Below are positions 7,386 through 15,856 of a stretch of 43,411 nucleotides of DNA, one piece after another. Origin of the DNA: JALZUE01 sp051251725 (GTDB taxonomy: Bacteria; Pseudomonadota; Gammaproteobacteria; Enterobacterales; Alteromonadaceae). Position 1 is the stretch's first letter. Every line of letters begins with the position of its first letter. The notes under the pieces were generated by a model, which made no database searches, was not told the DNA's origin, and worked only from the letters and a program-made list of their open reading frames with translations. Location of the stretch: NCBI GenBank assembly GCA_051251725.1, contig JBPOFN010000036.1, forward strand, positions 1-43,411. The letters run 5' to 3'. The position numbers were made by a program, and so were the translations under genes.

Positions 7386-8207
7386 TTAACTGTTGTTAGT
7401 TAATGCCTGTAAAATTTTTAATGTATCAACGGTTTCTTTGACATCATGAACGCGAATAATATTTGCCCCTTGCTGGGCGGCAAACATGGCAGTGGCTAAG
7501 CTGCCAGCAAGCCGTTCAGTAACGTCTCTGTTCAATAAATTACCAATCATTGATTTACGCGATGTCCCTGACAGTATTGGCAGGTTAAATTTTTTAAATT
7601 GCTTTAAATGCGCTAATAAATGGTAGTTTTGTTCAAGCGATTTTCCAAAACCAAAACCTGGATCTAAAATAATGCGGGCTTTATCAATACCTGCTTGCTG
7701 ACAAGCATTAATTCGCTGTTCAAAAAATATCGAAATGTCTTCGATAATATTGTTATAGCGAGGTGCTTTTTGCATTGTTCGTGGTTGCCCTTGCATATGC
7801 ATTAAACAAACAGGAGCGTCACTTTGGCTTAATACAGCTAAACAGCCGTCGTCTTGTAATGCTCGCACGTCATTAATAAGATCGGCGCCGTGTGCTAACG
7901 CTTCCGCCATAACTTGTGCTTTGCTGGTATCAACACTGATAAGAATATCGAAAGTCGATTTAATTGCTTTTACCAGAGGGATAACTCGCGACAGTTCGTC
8001 TTTTAAATTAACTTCCGCAGCGCCAGGCCGCGTTGACTCACCGCCGATATCAATAATATCAACGCCCTCTGCAATCATTTTTTCAACTTGTTTGAGGGCA
8101 TTATCAAGGTGTGTAAATTTACCGCCATCTGAAAAAGAATCTGGCGTTACATTTAAGATCCCCATAACGCTGGGCGCATTAGAAAATAAGTTTTGGTGAT
8201 TTAACAT
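7386..8207 (-). CDS. folP: Dihydropteroate synthase
   Basis: Condenses dihydropterin pyrophosphate with p-aminobenzoate in folate synthesis; the sulfonamide target. Motifs in order: SVMGILNVTPDSFSDGG, IGGESTRPGA, ISVDTSK, INDVRAL, CLMHMQGQP, LDPGFGFGKSLEQN, LSGTSRKSMIG, IIRVHDV. The ATG at 8207 gives 273 residues. The open frame extends to a TTG at 8249, but that start would lie inside the ftsH terminator stem, so it is rejected. No strong Shine-Dalgarno precedes 8207. The stop codon overlaps an ATG of the glmM frame (TAATG), which suggests coupling. Confidence 0.94.
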   Translation of the reverse strand: MLNHQNLFSNAPSVMGILNVTPDSFSDGGKFTHLDNALKQVEKMIAEGVDIIDIGGESTRPGAAEVNLKDELSRVIPLVKAIKSTFDILISVDTSKAQVMAEALAHGADLINDVRALQDDGCLAVLSQSDAPVCLMHMQGQPRTMQKAPRYNNIIEDISIFFEQRINACQQAGIDKARIILDPGFGFGKSLEQNYHLLAHLKQFKKFNLPILSGTSRKSMIGNLLNRDVTERLAGSLATAMFAAQQGANIIRVHDVKETVDTLKILQALTNNS

Positions 8208-8239
8208 TTTGTCGTAATTATTTTTGTTTAACTTAAAAT

Positions 8240-8263
8240 AAAGCCCCAATAAATCGGGGCTTT
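8240..8263 (-). terminator. Hairpin between ftsH and folP
   Basis: AAAGCCCC (8240-8247) pairs with GGGGCTTT (8256-8263) around an 8-nt loop. Read leftward it is followed by ATTTTAAG, a modest U tract; read rightward by TTTATTTT. It sits 24 bp after the ftsH stop and probably attenuates or ends part of the ftsH transcript before folP. Confidence 0.6.
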
Positions 8264-8286
8264 TTATTTTATACGCTTAGCTAAAT

Positions 8287-10215
8287 TTATTCAGCTGCAG
8301 CGTCGCTTGGCGTATCTAAATCAGGTTTAACGTCTGTTTTAGGTGCTGCTTTTTTACCTGATGCTTTTGGTGGCTCATTTTTAAAGTTGTCACCATGATA
8401 ATCAGCAGGTGGACGCACTTCACGTCGAGCCATTAGATCATCAATTTGTAAAGCATCAATAGTTTCATAATGCATTAACGCATCTTTCATCGCGTGTAAA
8501 ATATCCATATTTTCTTTTAGGAGTTTTTCAGCACGGTCATAATTACGATTAACAAATTCTTTAATTTCAGCATCAATAGCTCGAGCTGTTTCATCAGACA
8601 TATTTAATGATTTTGATGAAGTTCGACCTAAAAACACTTCGCCTTCTTCTTCAGCAAAAAGCATAGGTCCCATTTTTTCAGATAAGCCCCATTGCGTTAC
8701 CATTTTACGCGCTAATTGTGTTGCACGCTCAATGTCGTTTGATGCACCAGTAGAAACTTTATCAAAGCCGTAGATAATTTCTTCGGCAATACGGCCACCG
8801 TATAAAGAAGAAATATTACTTTCTAAATGCTGTTTGCTATGACTGAAACGATCTTTTTCAGGTAAATACATAGTTACACCTAGCGCACGACCACGAGGAA
8901 TAATAGATACCTTATAAACAGGATCATGTTCTGGTACCAAGCGGCCAACAATAGCGTGACCAGCTTCATGGTATGCCGTCATTTCTTTTTCAGCATCATC
9001 CATCACCATAGAGCGACGTTCTGCGCCCATTAAGATTTTGTCTTTCGCTTTTTCAAACTCTTCCATCGAAACTAGCTTACGATCACCACGAGCAGCAAAC
9101 AAAGCAGCTTCGTTAACTAAGTTCGCTAAGTCAGCACCAGAGAAACCAGGTGTACCACGAGCGATCACTTCAGCTTTAACATCGTCACCTAATGGAACTT
9201 TACGCATATGTACTTTTAAGATTTGCTCACGGCCGCGGATATCAGGTAAACCAACGGTTACTTGACGGTCAAAACGACCCGGTCTTAATAATGCAGGGTC
9301 TAAAACATCTGGACGGTTAGTTGCAGCAATAACAATTACGCCTTCATTACCTTCAAAACCATCCATTTCAACTAACATTTGGTTAAGTGTTTGCTCACGT
9401 TCATCATGACCACCCCCCATACCAGCACCACGTTGGCGACCTACAGCATCAATTTCATCAATGAAAATAATACAAGGAGCTGCTTTTTTAGCTTGTTCGA
9501 ACATATCACGTACACGCGAGGCACCAACACCAACGAACATTTCAACAAAGTCAGAACCTGAAATGCTGAAAAATGGTACTTTTGCTTCACCAGCAATTGC
9601 TTTGGCTAATAATGTTTTACCTGTACCAGGTTGACCGACCATTAATACCCCAGAAGGGATTCGACCACCTAGTTTTTGGAAACGTGTAGGATCTCTTAAA
9701 TAATCAACTAATTCAGATACTTCTTCTTTTGCTTCGTCACAACCTGCAACATCAGCAAAAGTAGTTTTAATTTGATCTTCACTTAATAAGCGGGCTTTGG
9801 ATTTGCCGAAAGACATCGCGCCTTTACCACCACCGCCTTGCATTTGGCGCATAAAGAAAATCCAAACACCAATAAGTAACAACATTGGAAACCATGAAAT
9901 TAGAATAGAGGTTAAAATGCTCTGTTCTTCAGGTTGCTTTCCTGACGCTTTAACGCCTTGTTTTACTAAATCATTAATGAGATCGCGGTCATAACCACCA
10001 GGGATCACTGTAGTAAAGCTTTCGCCATTACTCATTGAACCTTGAATTACACCGTTTCTATCAATACTTGCTTGACGAACTTGTCCTGAACGAACATCCG
10101 AAATGAATGTTGTATAATCTAATTGCTCTTCTCTACCACTTCCTTGATTGAAGCTTTGGAAAACAGACATTAGTACAACTGCAATTACCAACCATAAAAT
10201 AAGATTTTTTGCCAT
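8287..10215 (-). CDS. ftsH: FtsH, membrane-bound ATP-dependent zinc metalloprotease
   Basis: Hexameric inner-membrane AAA+ protease that degrades LpxC, unassembled SecY and other substrates. The ATG at 10215 begins MAKNLILWLVIAVVLMS, almost identical to E. coli; an upstream TTG would add three residues. First membrane helix about 4-22, periplasmic domain to about 100, second helix about 103-122. The ATPase domain has Walker A GQPGTGKT (194-201), Walker B IIFIDEIDA and SRH ATNRPDVLDPALLRPGRFDR. The zinc site is HEAGH (416-420). The C-terminus is Lys/Ala/Pro-rich. The Walker A second position is Gln where E. coli has Pro, which should still bind nucleotide. Co-transcription with rlmE upstream is likely. 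Confidence 0.98.
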   Translation of the reverse strand: MAKNLILWLVIAVVLMSVFQSFNQGSGREEQLDYTTFISDVRSGQVRQASIDRNGVIQGSMSNGESFTTVIPGGYDRDLINDLVKQGVKASGKQPEEQSILTSILISWFPMLLLIGVWIFFMRQMQGGGGKGAMSFGKSKARLLSEDQIKTTFADVAGCDEAKEEVSELVDYLRDPTRFQKLGGRIPSGVLMVGQPGTGKTLLAKAIAGEAKVPFFSISGSDFVEMFVGVGASRVRDMFEQAKKAAPCIIFIDEIDAVGRQRGAGMGGGHDEREQTLNQMLVEMDGFEGNEGVIVIAATNRPDVLDPALLRPGRFDRQVTVGLPDIRGREQILKVHMRKVPLGDDVKAEVIARGTPGFSGADLANLVNEAALFAARGDRKLVSMEEFEKAKDKILMGAERRSMVMDDAEKEMTAYHEAGHAIVGRLVPEHDPVYKVSIIPRGRALGVTMYLPEKDRFSHSKQHLESNISSLYGGRIAEEIIYGFDKVSTGASNDIERATQLARKMVTQWGLSEKMGPMLFAEEEGEVFLGRTSSKSLNMSDETARAIDAEIKEFVNRNYDRAEKLLKENMDILHAMKDALMHYETIDALQIDDLMARREVRPPADYHGDNFKNEPPKASGKKAAPKTDVKPDLDTPSDAAAE

Positions 10216-10303
10216 ATCGCTCAATTTAACAACCTCTTGTTATCTAATACTTTGGATGCGACCAGTTAATTAGCGTTAATTTACTATAATTTATCGGTAC
10301 TAG

Positions 10304-10930
10304 CTACTTAAAGCCGGTAGCAACTAAATAAACTTCTCGTGATCTTGCTCTTGATGATTCAGGTTTTCGAGTTTTGACGACTTTAAAAGCCCCTCTAACC
10401 TCTTTCATAAATTGATCAAAGCCTTCACCTTGAAAAACTTTTACGACAAAAGCACCATTTTTTTTCAAAACGTGATGGCACATTTCAAACGCTAACTCAA
10501 CTAAATACATACTTCTTGCTGAATCAGCACTTTCATTACCAGTGAAGTTGGCTGCCATGTCTGACATCACAACATCAATATTTTTCCCATCAATTTTAGT
10601 TAATAAAGCATCGAGTACCACTTCTTCTCTAAAATCGCCTTGTAAAAAGTCTACCCCAGCGATAGGGTCCATAGGTAAAATATCACAGGCAACTACTTGA
10701 CCAGTATCACCAACCACTTTAGTTGCAAATTCCGACCAACCTCCAGGGGCTGCTCCAAGATCTACAACTTTCATACCCGCTTTGATCAGTTTATCTTTAT
10801 TATTTATTTCTTCAATTTTGAAAGTTGCACGAGAACGTAAGCCTAATTTTTTGGCTTTTTTCACGTATTCATCATCAAAATGTTCACTCAACCACCGAGC
10901 ACTACTCGCGGTATGCTTCTTTTTGCTCAA
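10304..10930 (-). CDS. rlmE: 23S rRNA (uridine-2552-2'-O) methyltransferase RlmE
   Basis: Methylates U2552 in the A-loop of 23S rRNA using S-adenosylmethionine, a late step of large-subunit maturation. The 208 residues align along their length with E. coli RlmE: LRSRATFKIEEI with Lys38, SAM site VVDLGAAPGGWSEFA, MSDMAANFTG (catalytic Asp), FVVKVFQGEGFD (Lys) and SSRARSREVYLVATG (Glu). The whole K-D-K-E set is present. The start must be TTG at 10930, with AAGGG about 8 nt upstream, since no ATG lies nearby. It is the first gene of the leftward rlmE-ftsH run and is divergent from yhbY. Confidence 0.96.
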   Translation of the reverse strand: MSKKKHTASSARWLSEHFDDEYVKKAKKLGLRSRATFKIEEINNKDKLIKAGMKVVDLGAAPGGWSEFATKVVGDTGQVVACDILPMDPIAGVDFLQGDFREEVVLDALLTKIDGKNIDVVMSDMAANFTGNESADSARSMYLVELAFEMCHHVLKKNGAFVVKVFQGEGFDQFMKEVRGAFKVVKTRKPESSRARSREVYLVATGFK

Positions 10931-11047
10931 CCTATTACCCTTATGACGAAAAGAAATTTACCCATAATCAAATACAGGAGCATAGTATTACAGAGTAGAT
11001 GAGGGTAAAATAGTGCTAATTCAAGAAACTTGTAACGAAATTTATTA

Positions 11048-11344
11048 ATGAACTTAAATAAAAAACAAATTCAGCACTTAAAAGGCTTAGCACATTCTTT
11101 AAAACCAGTTGTGCAATTAGGTAATAATGGCTTAACAGAAGCTGTTATTGCAGAAATTGATTATGCACTTAGCCATCATGAACTAATTAAGGTAAAAATC
11201 CCGACTGATGATAAAGAAACAAAAGCTTTAATCGTTGAGGCAATTTGTCGTGAAGCGACGGCAACAAAGATTCAAGTAATAGGTAAAACGTTGATTATCT
11301 TCCGTCAATCAACTGAAAAGAAAATATCGATCCCAAAAGTATAA
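11048..11344 (+). CDS. yhbY: YhbY, CRM-domain ribosome-associated RNA-binding protein
   Basis: Small (98-residue) protein made of a single CRS1-YhbY (CRM) domain. It binds pre-50S particles and is thought to help large-subunit assembly. Visible: helical start LNKKQIQHLKGLAHSLKPVVQLG, the GxxG-type RNA-binding loop LGNNGLTEAVI (about 24-34), then HHELIKVKI and the closing strand VIGKTLIIFR. It is divergent from rlmE across 117 bp, as in E. coli, which suggests shared regulation of two ribosome assembly factors. Confidence 0.95.
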   Translation: MNLNKKQIQHLKGLAHSLKPVVQLGNNGLTEAVIAEIDYALSHHELIKVKIPTDDKETKALIVEAICREATATKIQVIGKTLIIFRQSTEKKISIPKV

Positions 11345-11695
11345 TAAAGGTATCGGTTAATTTCACGCCTTAAATCGCTAGTTAAACATTCATTATTTAC
11401 ATTATTAGATAAAGAAATTTAACTAGCGACATCTCAATAACTGGCATTATATGAACAACTTCTTTATTTTTTTTCTACAATACCCGCTTAATTCTTAGCA
11501 TCTTCATGATTTTAAAATCGCTATAAATCGACTTATTACAGCTTATAAAAATTCACCTACCTACGCCCTATAGCTCATCAAAAAATACAGTAAACAACTG
11601 ATTTACATAAACTTATAACAAGTTAAAAAATATAACTCATAAGAAAAAACCGTTATATCCAGGCAATATCCTTGCAATTTTTTTAGACAAAAAGG
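11345..11695. other. Gene-free stretch with a 12-bp inverted repeat
   Basis: No open frame with a credible start. The stretch is AT-rich. It contains a perfect 12-bp inverted repeat: TCGCTAGTTAAA (11375-11386) and TTTAACTAGCGA (11418-11429), separated by 31 nt and starting 30 bp after the yhbY stop. Neither side has a U tract. The rest, to 11695, shows only a weak 4-bp stem before a T run near 11671-11684. Confidence 0.5.
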
Positions 11696-11723
11696 TTGTC
11701 ATTTGAAAAAAATAGCGTACTAT
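11696..11723 (+). promoter_or_regulatory. Sigma-70 type promoter for the riboswitch transcript
   Basis: TTGTCA (11696-11701, five of six consensus bases) and TACTAT (11718-11723, four of six) are spaced 16 bp. The predicted start falls a few bases before the aptamer, which fits a transcript led by the riboswitch. Read by eye only. Confidence 0.5.
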
Positions 11724-11730
11724 TAAATTT

Positions 11731-11826
11731 GACAAGAAAAGGCAAGGCACGCGAAAACGTGTTACGCAAAACCACCGGTCTAAGGATTTTTTAATAAATC
11801 TATGACAGCGGAGTTACCTAACCGAC
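11731..11826 (+). promoter_or_regulatory. Cyclic-di-GMP-I (GEMM-I) riboswitch aptamer
   Basis: RNA element that binds the second messenger c-di-GMP. Conserved blocks occur in order: GGCAA (11741-11745); a P2 stem ACG/CGT capped by a GAAA tetraloop (11749-11760); ACGCAAAACC with CCGG (11764-11778); TCTAAG (11779-11784); a P3 stem GATTT/AAATC; TATGA (11801-11805); and GCGGAGTTACC (11808-11818). TCTAAG with TATGA is the 11-nt tetraloop receptor with its usual closing C-G changed to U-A, a pairing-preserving change. The aptamer ends about 87 nt before the ATG of the DUF3718-type gene and is in the sense orientation. Confidence 0.9.
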
Positions 11827-11884
11827 AGGATGTTACTAAATAAATGGACTTAAGTTAAAAGGTACTGTGGTTTTTTCTTTTTTT
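11821..11884 (+). terminator. Candidate expression platform of the c-di-GMP riboswitch
   Basis: CC(G)ACAG at 11822-11828 can pair with CTGTGG at 11865-11870, and a T-rich run (TTTTTTC then seven T's, to 11884) follows at once, the form of an intrinsic terminator. The 5' half starts right after the aptamer's GTTACC, so aptamer and terminator could compete. TAACC (11819-11823) can also pair with GGTTA (11903-11907), which contains the AAGG ribosome site. Which device operates is not resolved from sequence. Confidence 0.45.
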
Positions 11885-11912
11885 ACCTAACTAATTATTT
11901 AAGGTTATTAAA

Positions 11913-12269
11913 ATGAAAAAATTATTACTAGCTTCTACCATGACAGTTTTAACTTTAACGTCTGCTTTTATAGCACCCGTTGCACAGGCTAACAATATTG
12001 CCCAAAGCATTTGTGAATATGTTGCAGCAGATGATAAAAAACGCATGCGTTCATTCTTAAAATCGAACAAATTAAAAATACGTAGTATTTTTAGTGGAAT
12101 TCAATGTAATGGTCAGAACTTGTTAGAATTTGCGCAAACTGCAGGTTCGGTTAAAACGGGTTCTTTGATGATTTCAAAATTACCAAAGAAAGTTGTTTCA
12201 GCTAACTTGGCGCTTCTTCAAACAGGCACACCTTTATTTGAGGCTGCTAACGAACGCGTAAGCAGCTAA
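11913..12269 (+). CDS. Small secreted protein, DUF3718-like, under c-di-GMP riboswitch control
   Basis: A 118-residue exported protein of unknown function. Residues 1-26 form a clear Sec signal peptide (MKKLLLAS, hydrophobic core, cleavage after AQA). The mature 92 residues have two cysteines (Cys34 in QSICEYV, Cys65 in GIQCNGQNLLEFA) that could form a disulfide in the periplasm. The CNGQNLLEFA block and size fit DUF3718 proteins of Alteromonadales; I recognise this by pattern and could not search. AAGG lies about 9 nt before the ATG. The c-di-GMP-I aptamer upstream and a terminator downstream make it a monocistronic riboswitch target, so a surface or biofilm-related role is likely but unproven. 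Confidence 0.8.
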   Translation: MKKLLLASTMTVLTLTSAFIAPVAQANNIAQSICEYVAADDKKRMRSFLKSNKLKIRSIFSGIQCNGQNLLEFAQTAGSVKTGSLMISKLPKKVVSANLALLQTGTPLFEAANERVSS

Positions 12270-12326
12270 TTGTTAACTATGGAGACTCTAGTAATAGTTT
12301 TTACTAGTTAATAATTTTGTCAAAGT

Positions 12327-12354
12327 AAAAAGCCAGCTTTAGCTGGCTTTTTTA
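12327..12354 (+). terminator. Terminator after the DUF3718-like gene
   Basis: AAGCCAGC (12330-12337) pairs with GCTGGCTT (12342-12349) around a TTTA loop and is followed by a T run to 12353. An additional inverted repeat CTAGTAA (12288-12294) / TTACTAG (12301-12307) lies between the stop codon and this terminator. Confidence 0.85.
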
Positions 12355-12452
12355 TTGCCTGTAATAATGTGCTTCAAGTTCTCTTCAATTTCTTTTATTC
12401 GTCAAGATATTTGTTAAACTTAATAGTAAGTACATAAAAAATAAAAGCATTA

Positions 12453-13610
12453 ATGGCTAATAATAAAAGTTACCTTAATAGTAAACATGGTTTAATTCTT
12501 ACCGGTGGTGGCGCAAGAGCGGCTTACCAAGTAGGAGCACTTTCAGCCATCACTAAGTTTATGCCGCGCAATCATGGTATCCCTTTCCCTATTATTTCGG
12601 GAACTTCCGCCGGTGCAATAAATTCCACAGGCCTCGCCTGTTATGCCAGTTGCTTTCATTTAGGGGTAAAAAAATTAGAATGGTTTTGGAAAAACTTAAA
12701 AACCAACAAAATTTATCATTCCGACAGTATCCGAGCTTTTAGTCATATCATTTCAGGGATCATGGCAAGTTTTCAAGCCGATTATGCTAATAAATCCCCC
12801 CGCAGCTTATTAAATAACGCGCCATTACATGAGCTATTAAATTATGTTATCAATTATAAAAAAATTGATGAAAATATTGCCAAAGGCTATTTAGCTGCCC
12901 TGTCCATCACAGCTTCAAATTATTCCAACGGCGACTCAATAAGTTTTTTTCATGGTAAAGAAGGCCTTGAACCTTGGCAACGTGCTAAGCGCATAGGGCA
13001 AAGAAGAGCAATTAACAGTGATATTTTGATGGCTTCATCGGCTATTCCGCTGGTATTTCCTTCCGTTAAAATTAATCAGCAGCATTACGGTGATGGCTCT
13101 ATTCATCAATTATCGCCCTTAAGCCCTGCAATACACCTTGGCGCTGAAAAATTATTAATTATTGGTGTCGAGCAGCCGAAAGAGCCAATTCATATTATGG
13201 AGAACAATCCACATCCGCCGACAACCTCAACCATCGCGGGTCATTTGTTAGATACAATTTTTGCTGATACGTTACAAAGTGATTTAGAAAGAATGGAACG
13301 GATAAATGATACTTTATCCTTAATGTCGAGTGATGCCAAAAAAGCCTACAATTTAAAGCATATTGACAGTCTGTTGCTCAATCCTAGCCATGACTTTAAT
13401 AACATTGCCGTTGAGTACTATTACGACTTACCGCTTTCCATAAGAATTTTGTTACGCACCATTGGTATCACTAATGACTCGGACTCAAGTTTAGTCAGTT
13501 ACTTATTATTTGAAAAAAGATTTTGCCAGCATTTAATAAAATTAGGATTTGAAGATACTATGGAAAAGGAAACTGAGATCAGGAAGTTTTTATTCGCTGA
13601 TCGCAGTTAA
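12453..13610 (+). CDS. Patatin-like phospholipase
   Basis: Predicted serine acyl hydrolase of the patatin family, 385 residues. The oxyanion loop LTGGGARAAYQVG is at about 17-29, the nucleophile elbow ISGTSAGAINS near 50-60 carries the catalytic Ser of GxSxG, and YGDGSIHQLSPL near 211 provides the Asp of the Ser-Asp dyad. No signal peptide or membrane helix is seen, so it is probably cytoplasmic or peripheral; the C-terminal 150 residues are outside the recognisable domain. The ATG has no strong ribosome site but lies at the family's usual distance from the GGGARA loop. It follows the DUF3718-like gene after a terminator, so it is probably transcribed separately. The substrate is unknown. Confidence 0.92.
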   Translation: MANNKSYLNSKHGLILTGGGARAAYQVGALSAITKFMPRNHGIPFPIISGTSAGAINSTGLACYASCFHLGVKKLEWFWKNLKTNKIYHSDSIRAFSHIISGIMASFQADYANKSPRSLLNNAPLHELLNYVINYKKIDENIAKGYLAALSITASNYSNGDSISFFHGKEGLEPWQRAKRIGQRRAINSDILMASSAIPLVFPSVKINQQHYGDGSIHQLSPLSPAIHLGAEKLLIIGVEQPKEPIHIMENNPHPPTTSTIAGHLLDTIFADTLQSDLERMERINDTLSLMSSDAKKAYNLKHIDSLLLNPSHDFNNIAVEYYYDLPLSIRILLRTIGITNDSDSSLVSYLLFEKRFCQHLIKLGFEDTMEKETEIRKFLFADRS

Positions 13611-13629
13611 AATTTATAGTATTAGCAGA

Positions 13630-15609
13630 TTATATTTTTTTGGGGCCTTCCTGAATATAGCGCTCGGCTTTTTCAACTCGGTGCGGCTTACCTCTAAAAA
13701 TCAAAGTGTCTTGTGCCTTTAACATGATATCAGTGACTGGCATCTCAGTCTCAATACCATTTCTTTTCATCGCAATGACATGTACTTTACGCTGTTCTAG
13801 ATTTAATTGCGCAATGGTTTTACCAACCGCATAACAATCATCTGTTAATAATGTACCATGAGCAAATTCTAACCGCTCAATCGCATCAGGACTCATGTCG
13901 GTATGCTCACCTTGAAAAAAACCATGTAAATGATTGTAATGACTTTTACGCTCATTTTGTACGCGTTTGATAATCCGAGAAAATGGCACGCCTGTTAGTG
14001 ATAAAACTTGCGAGACTAACATTAAACTACCTTCTAAACTCTCAGGTACCACTTCATTCGCACCGGCCGCTTTTAACGCTTCGAGATGGTCATCATTACG
14101 CGTTCTAACTAAAATAGGGACGTTAGGCGATAATGAGCGAACTTTTTGAATAACTTCAATGGACTGTTTGTCTTCACCAAAAGCGATAACCACTAATTTT
14201 GCTTTTGATAATTCAGCTGCATGCAATAATTCTGACTGGCGCGATGAACCAAATAAAACATTTTCCCCGGCTTCTCTTGCCTTTCTTGTTCGTAACGGAT
14301 CAATATCAATCGCAACAAAAGGAATATTATCTTGTTTTAAAAATCGACTGACTGTTTGCCCGATGCGTCCGAATCCGCAAATAATCACGTGATCGGTTAG
14401 CTGGGTATTACTTGGTAAAGTTTGTAATATTTCATTATCTTCTTTGACATCGGCTTTGGTTAATTTTAACGACCAAGATCTTGCTTTATTAACCATATAA
14501 GGGGTGATCGCCATACTTAAAATCCCAGCGCCTAATAATAATGATGCAATTTCTGCGGGTAAAACATTCACTTGATTGGCTAAAGCGATCAAGACAAAGC
14601 CAAACTCCCCCATTTGCGCAAGCATAATACCGCTGGCATAACCGTCTTTGGCACGCTCACCAGCGCTGACCGCTAATAATTTTATGATCAATATTTTTAT
14701 TGCCATAAAACCTAACATGACCGCAACAATTAATAACGGCGAATTAATCAAATAAGCGACATCTAATTTCATACCAACGGTAATAAAAAATAGACCTAAA
14801 AGAATATCACGATATGGCCGAATGTCGGCTTCTAGTTGGTGTTTATATTGACTCTCTCCTAACATCATCCCAGCGAGGAAAGCACCTAAGGCCATAGAAA
14901 GTCCAAACCATTGCGTTAATGCAGAAGCGACCAGGGTTACCAATAATGTGGTTAAAACAAATAGCTCATCCGTTCTTACTTGCGCGATTAAATTAAACAA
15001 ACGCGGCAAAAACCATTTGCCGGTAAACATTAATAAAGCAACAACAAATATGCCTTTTATTAAAGCAAAGAGAAGTTCATAAATCATCCCTGTACCAGCT
15101 TCTTGTGCCAGCATTGGAATAACAATTAATAGCGGCACTACAGCGATATCTTGAAATAATAAAACCGCAACAGCCAATTGCCCTGATTTACGTTTCATCG
15201 CGCCAGTTTCGCTTAACTGACGAATAACAATCGCAGTTGAAGACAAAGCTAGAATACCCGCGATAACAAAAGCACTAGCAAAACTTTGCCCAAGCAACAT
15301 AGCAATGACGGTGAAGGTAACTAGCGAAAAAAGCACCTGCTTGCCGCCCACACTAAATACTAAATGTCGCATAGCAATCAAGCGTGGTAATGAAAACTCC
15401 AAACCAAGGGTAAATAATAAAAAAACAATACCTAACTCAGCAAAGTGTTCATAATCGACATTATCATGCGCCCAAGCAAAGCCGTGCTCGCCAACGAGTG
15501 TCCCCGCAACTAAATAAGCTAAAATAGCGGGCAAGTTAAATTTTCGAAAGAAAAAAACAATAATTACAGCGCTGGTTAAAATAGCGAGAAGTTCAAAATT
15601 ACTAGTCAC
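13630..15609 (-). CDS. Monovalent cation:proton antiporter-2 (KefB/C type) with RCK domain
   Basis: Inner-membrane K+/H+ or Na+/H+ exchanger of the CPA2 family, 659 residues from the GTG at 15609. This start has AAAAGG 6 nt upstream, whereas a TTG two codons earlier abuts it. The membrane part (about 1-385) has a dozen helices, including LAYLVAGTLVGEHGF and the ion-path motif VAVLLFQDIAVVPLL. A TrkA-N/RCK domain follows (HVIICGFGRIGQTVSRFL, about 405-525) and binds NAD(H). A TrkA-C domain closes the protein (about 565-650). It resembles KefB/KefC, but the glutathione-sensing residues were not checked, so a general potassium-efflux role is safer. Divergent from the GGDEF gene and convergent with patatin. 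Confidence 0.9.
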   Translation of the reverse strand: MTSNFELLAILTSAVIIVFFFRKFNLPAILAYLVAGTLVGEHGFAWAHDNVDYEHFAELGIVFLLFTLGLEFSLPRLIAMRHLVFSVGGKQVLFSLVTFTVIAMLLGQSFASAFVIAGILALSSTAIVIRQLSETGAMKRKSGQLAVAVLLFQDIAVVPLLIVIPMLAQEAGTGMIYELLFALIKGIFVVALLMFTGKWFLPRLFNLIAQVRTDELFVLTTLLVTLVASALTQWFGLSMALGAFLAGMMLGESQYKHQLEADIRPYRDILLGLFFITVGMKLDVAYLINSPLLIVAVMLGFMAIKILIIKLLAVSAGERAKDGYASGIMLAQMGEFGFVLIALANQVNVLPAEIASLLLGAGILSMAITPYMVNKARSWSLKLTKADVKEDNEILQTLPSNTQLTDHVIICGFGRIGQTVSRFLKQDNIPFVAIDIDPLRTRKAREAGENVLFGSSRQSELLHAAELSKAKLVVIAFGEDKQSIEVIQKVRSLSPNVPILVRTRNDDHLEALKAAGANEVVPESLEGSLMLVSQVLSLTGVPFSRIIKRVQNERKSHYNHLHGFFQGEHTDMSPDAIERLEFAHGTLLTDDCYAVGKTIAQLNLEQRKVHVIAMKRNGIETEMPVTDIMLKAQDTLIFRGKPHRVEKAERYIQEGPKKI

Positions 15610-15856
15610 AAGCAACCTTTTATTACATTAGGCTAAACATCTTAGCATTTAATTCATTTTTGTATTTATTTCATCAAATTACAAGTAATTAAGATAATTT
15701 AGCTGACGTAATATTGACAGCATCCACAGCAAGTTATTCACTACAAAATAGGTAATTACAATATAAAATCAATAACTTACTAACACTTGAAATTAATAAC
15801 AAATAAAGGGCATATTAATTGCTTTTAATGGATGTATTCTTAATCTGGGTGACAAT

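Noticed and set aside
8208..8249. TTG start for folP
   Set aside because: It lies inside the ftsH terminator stem; the ATG at 8207 is the first credible start.
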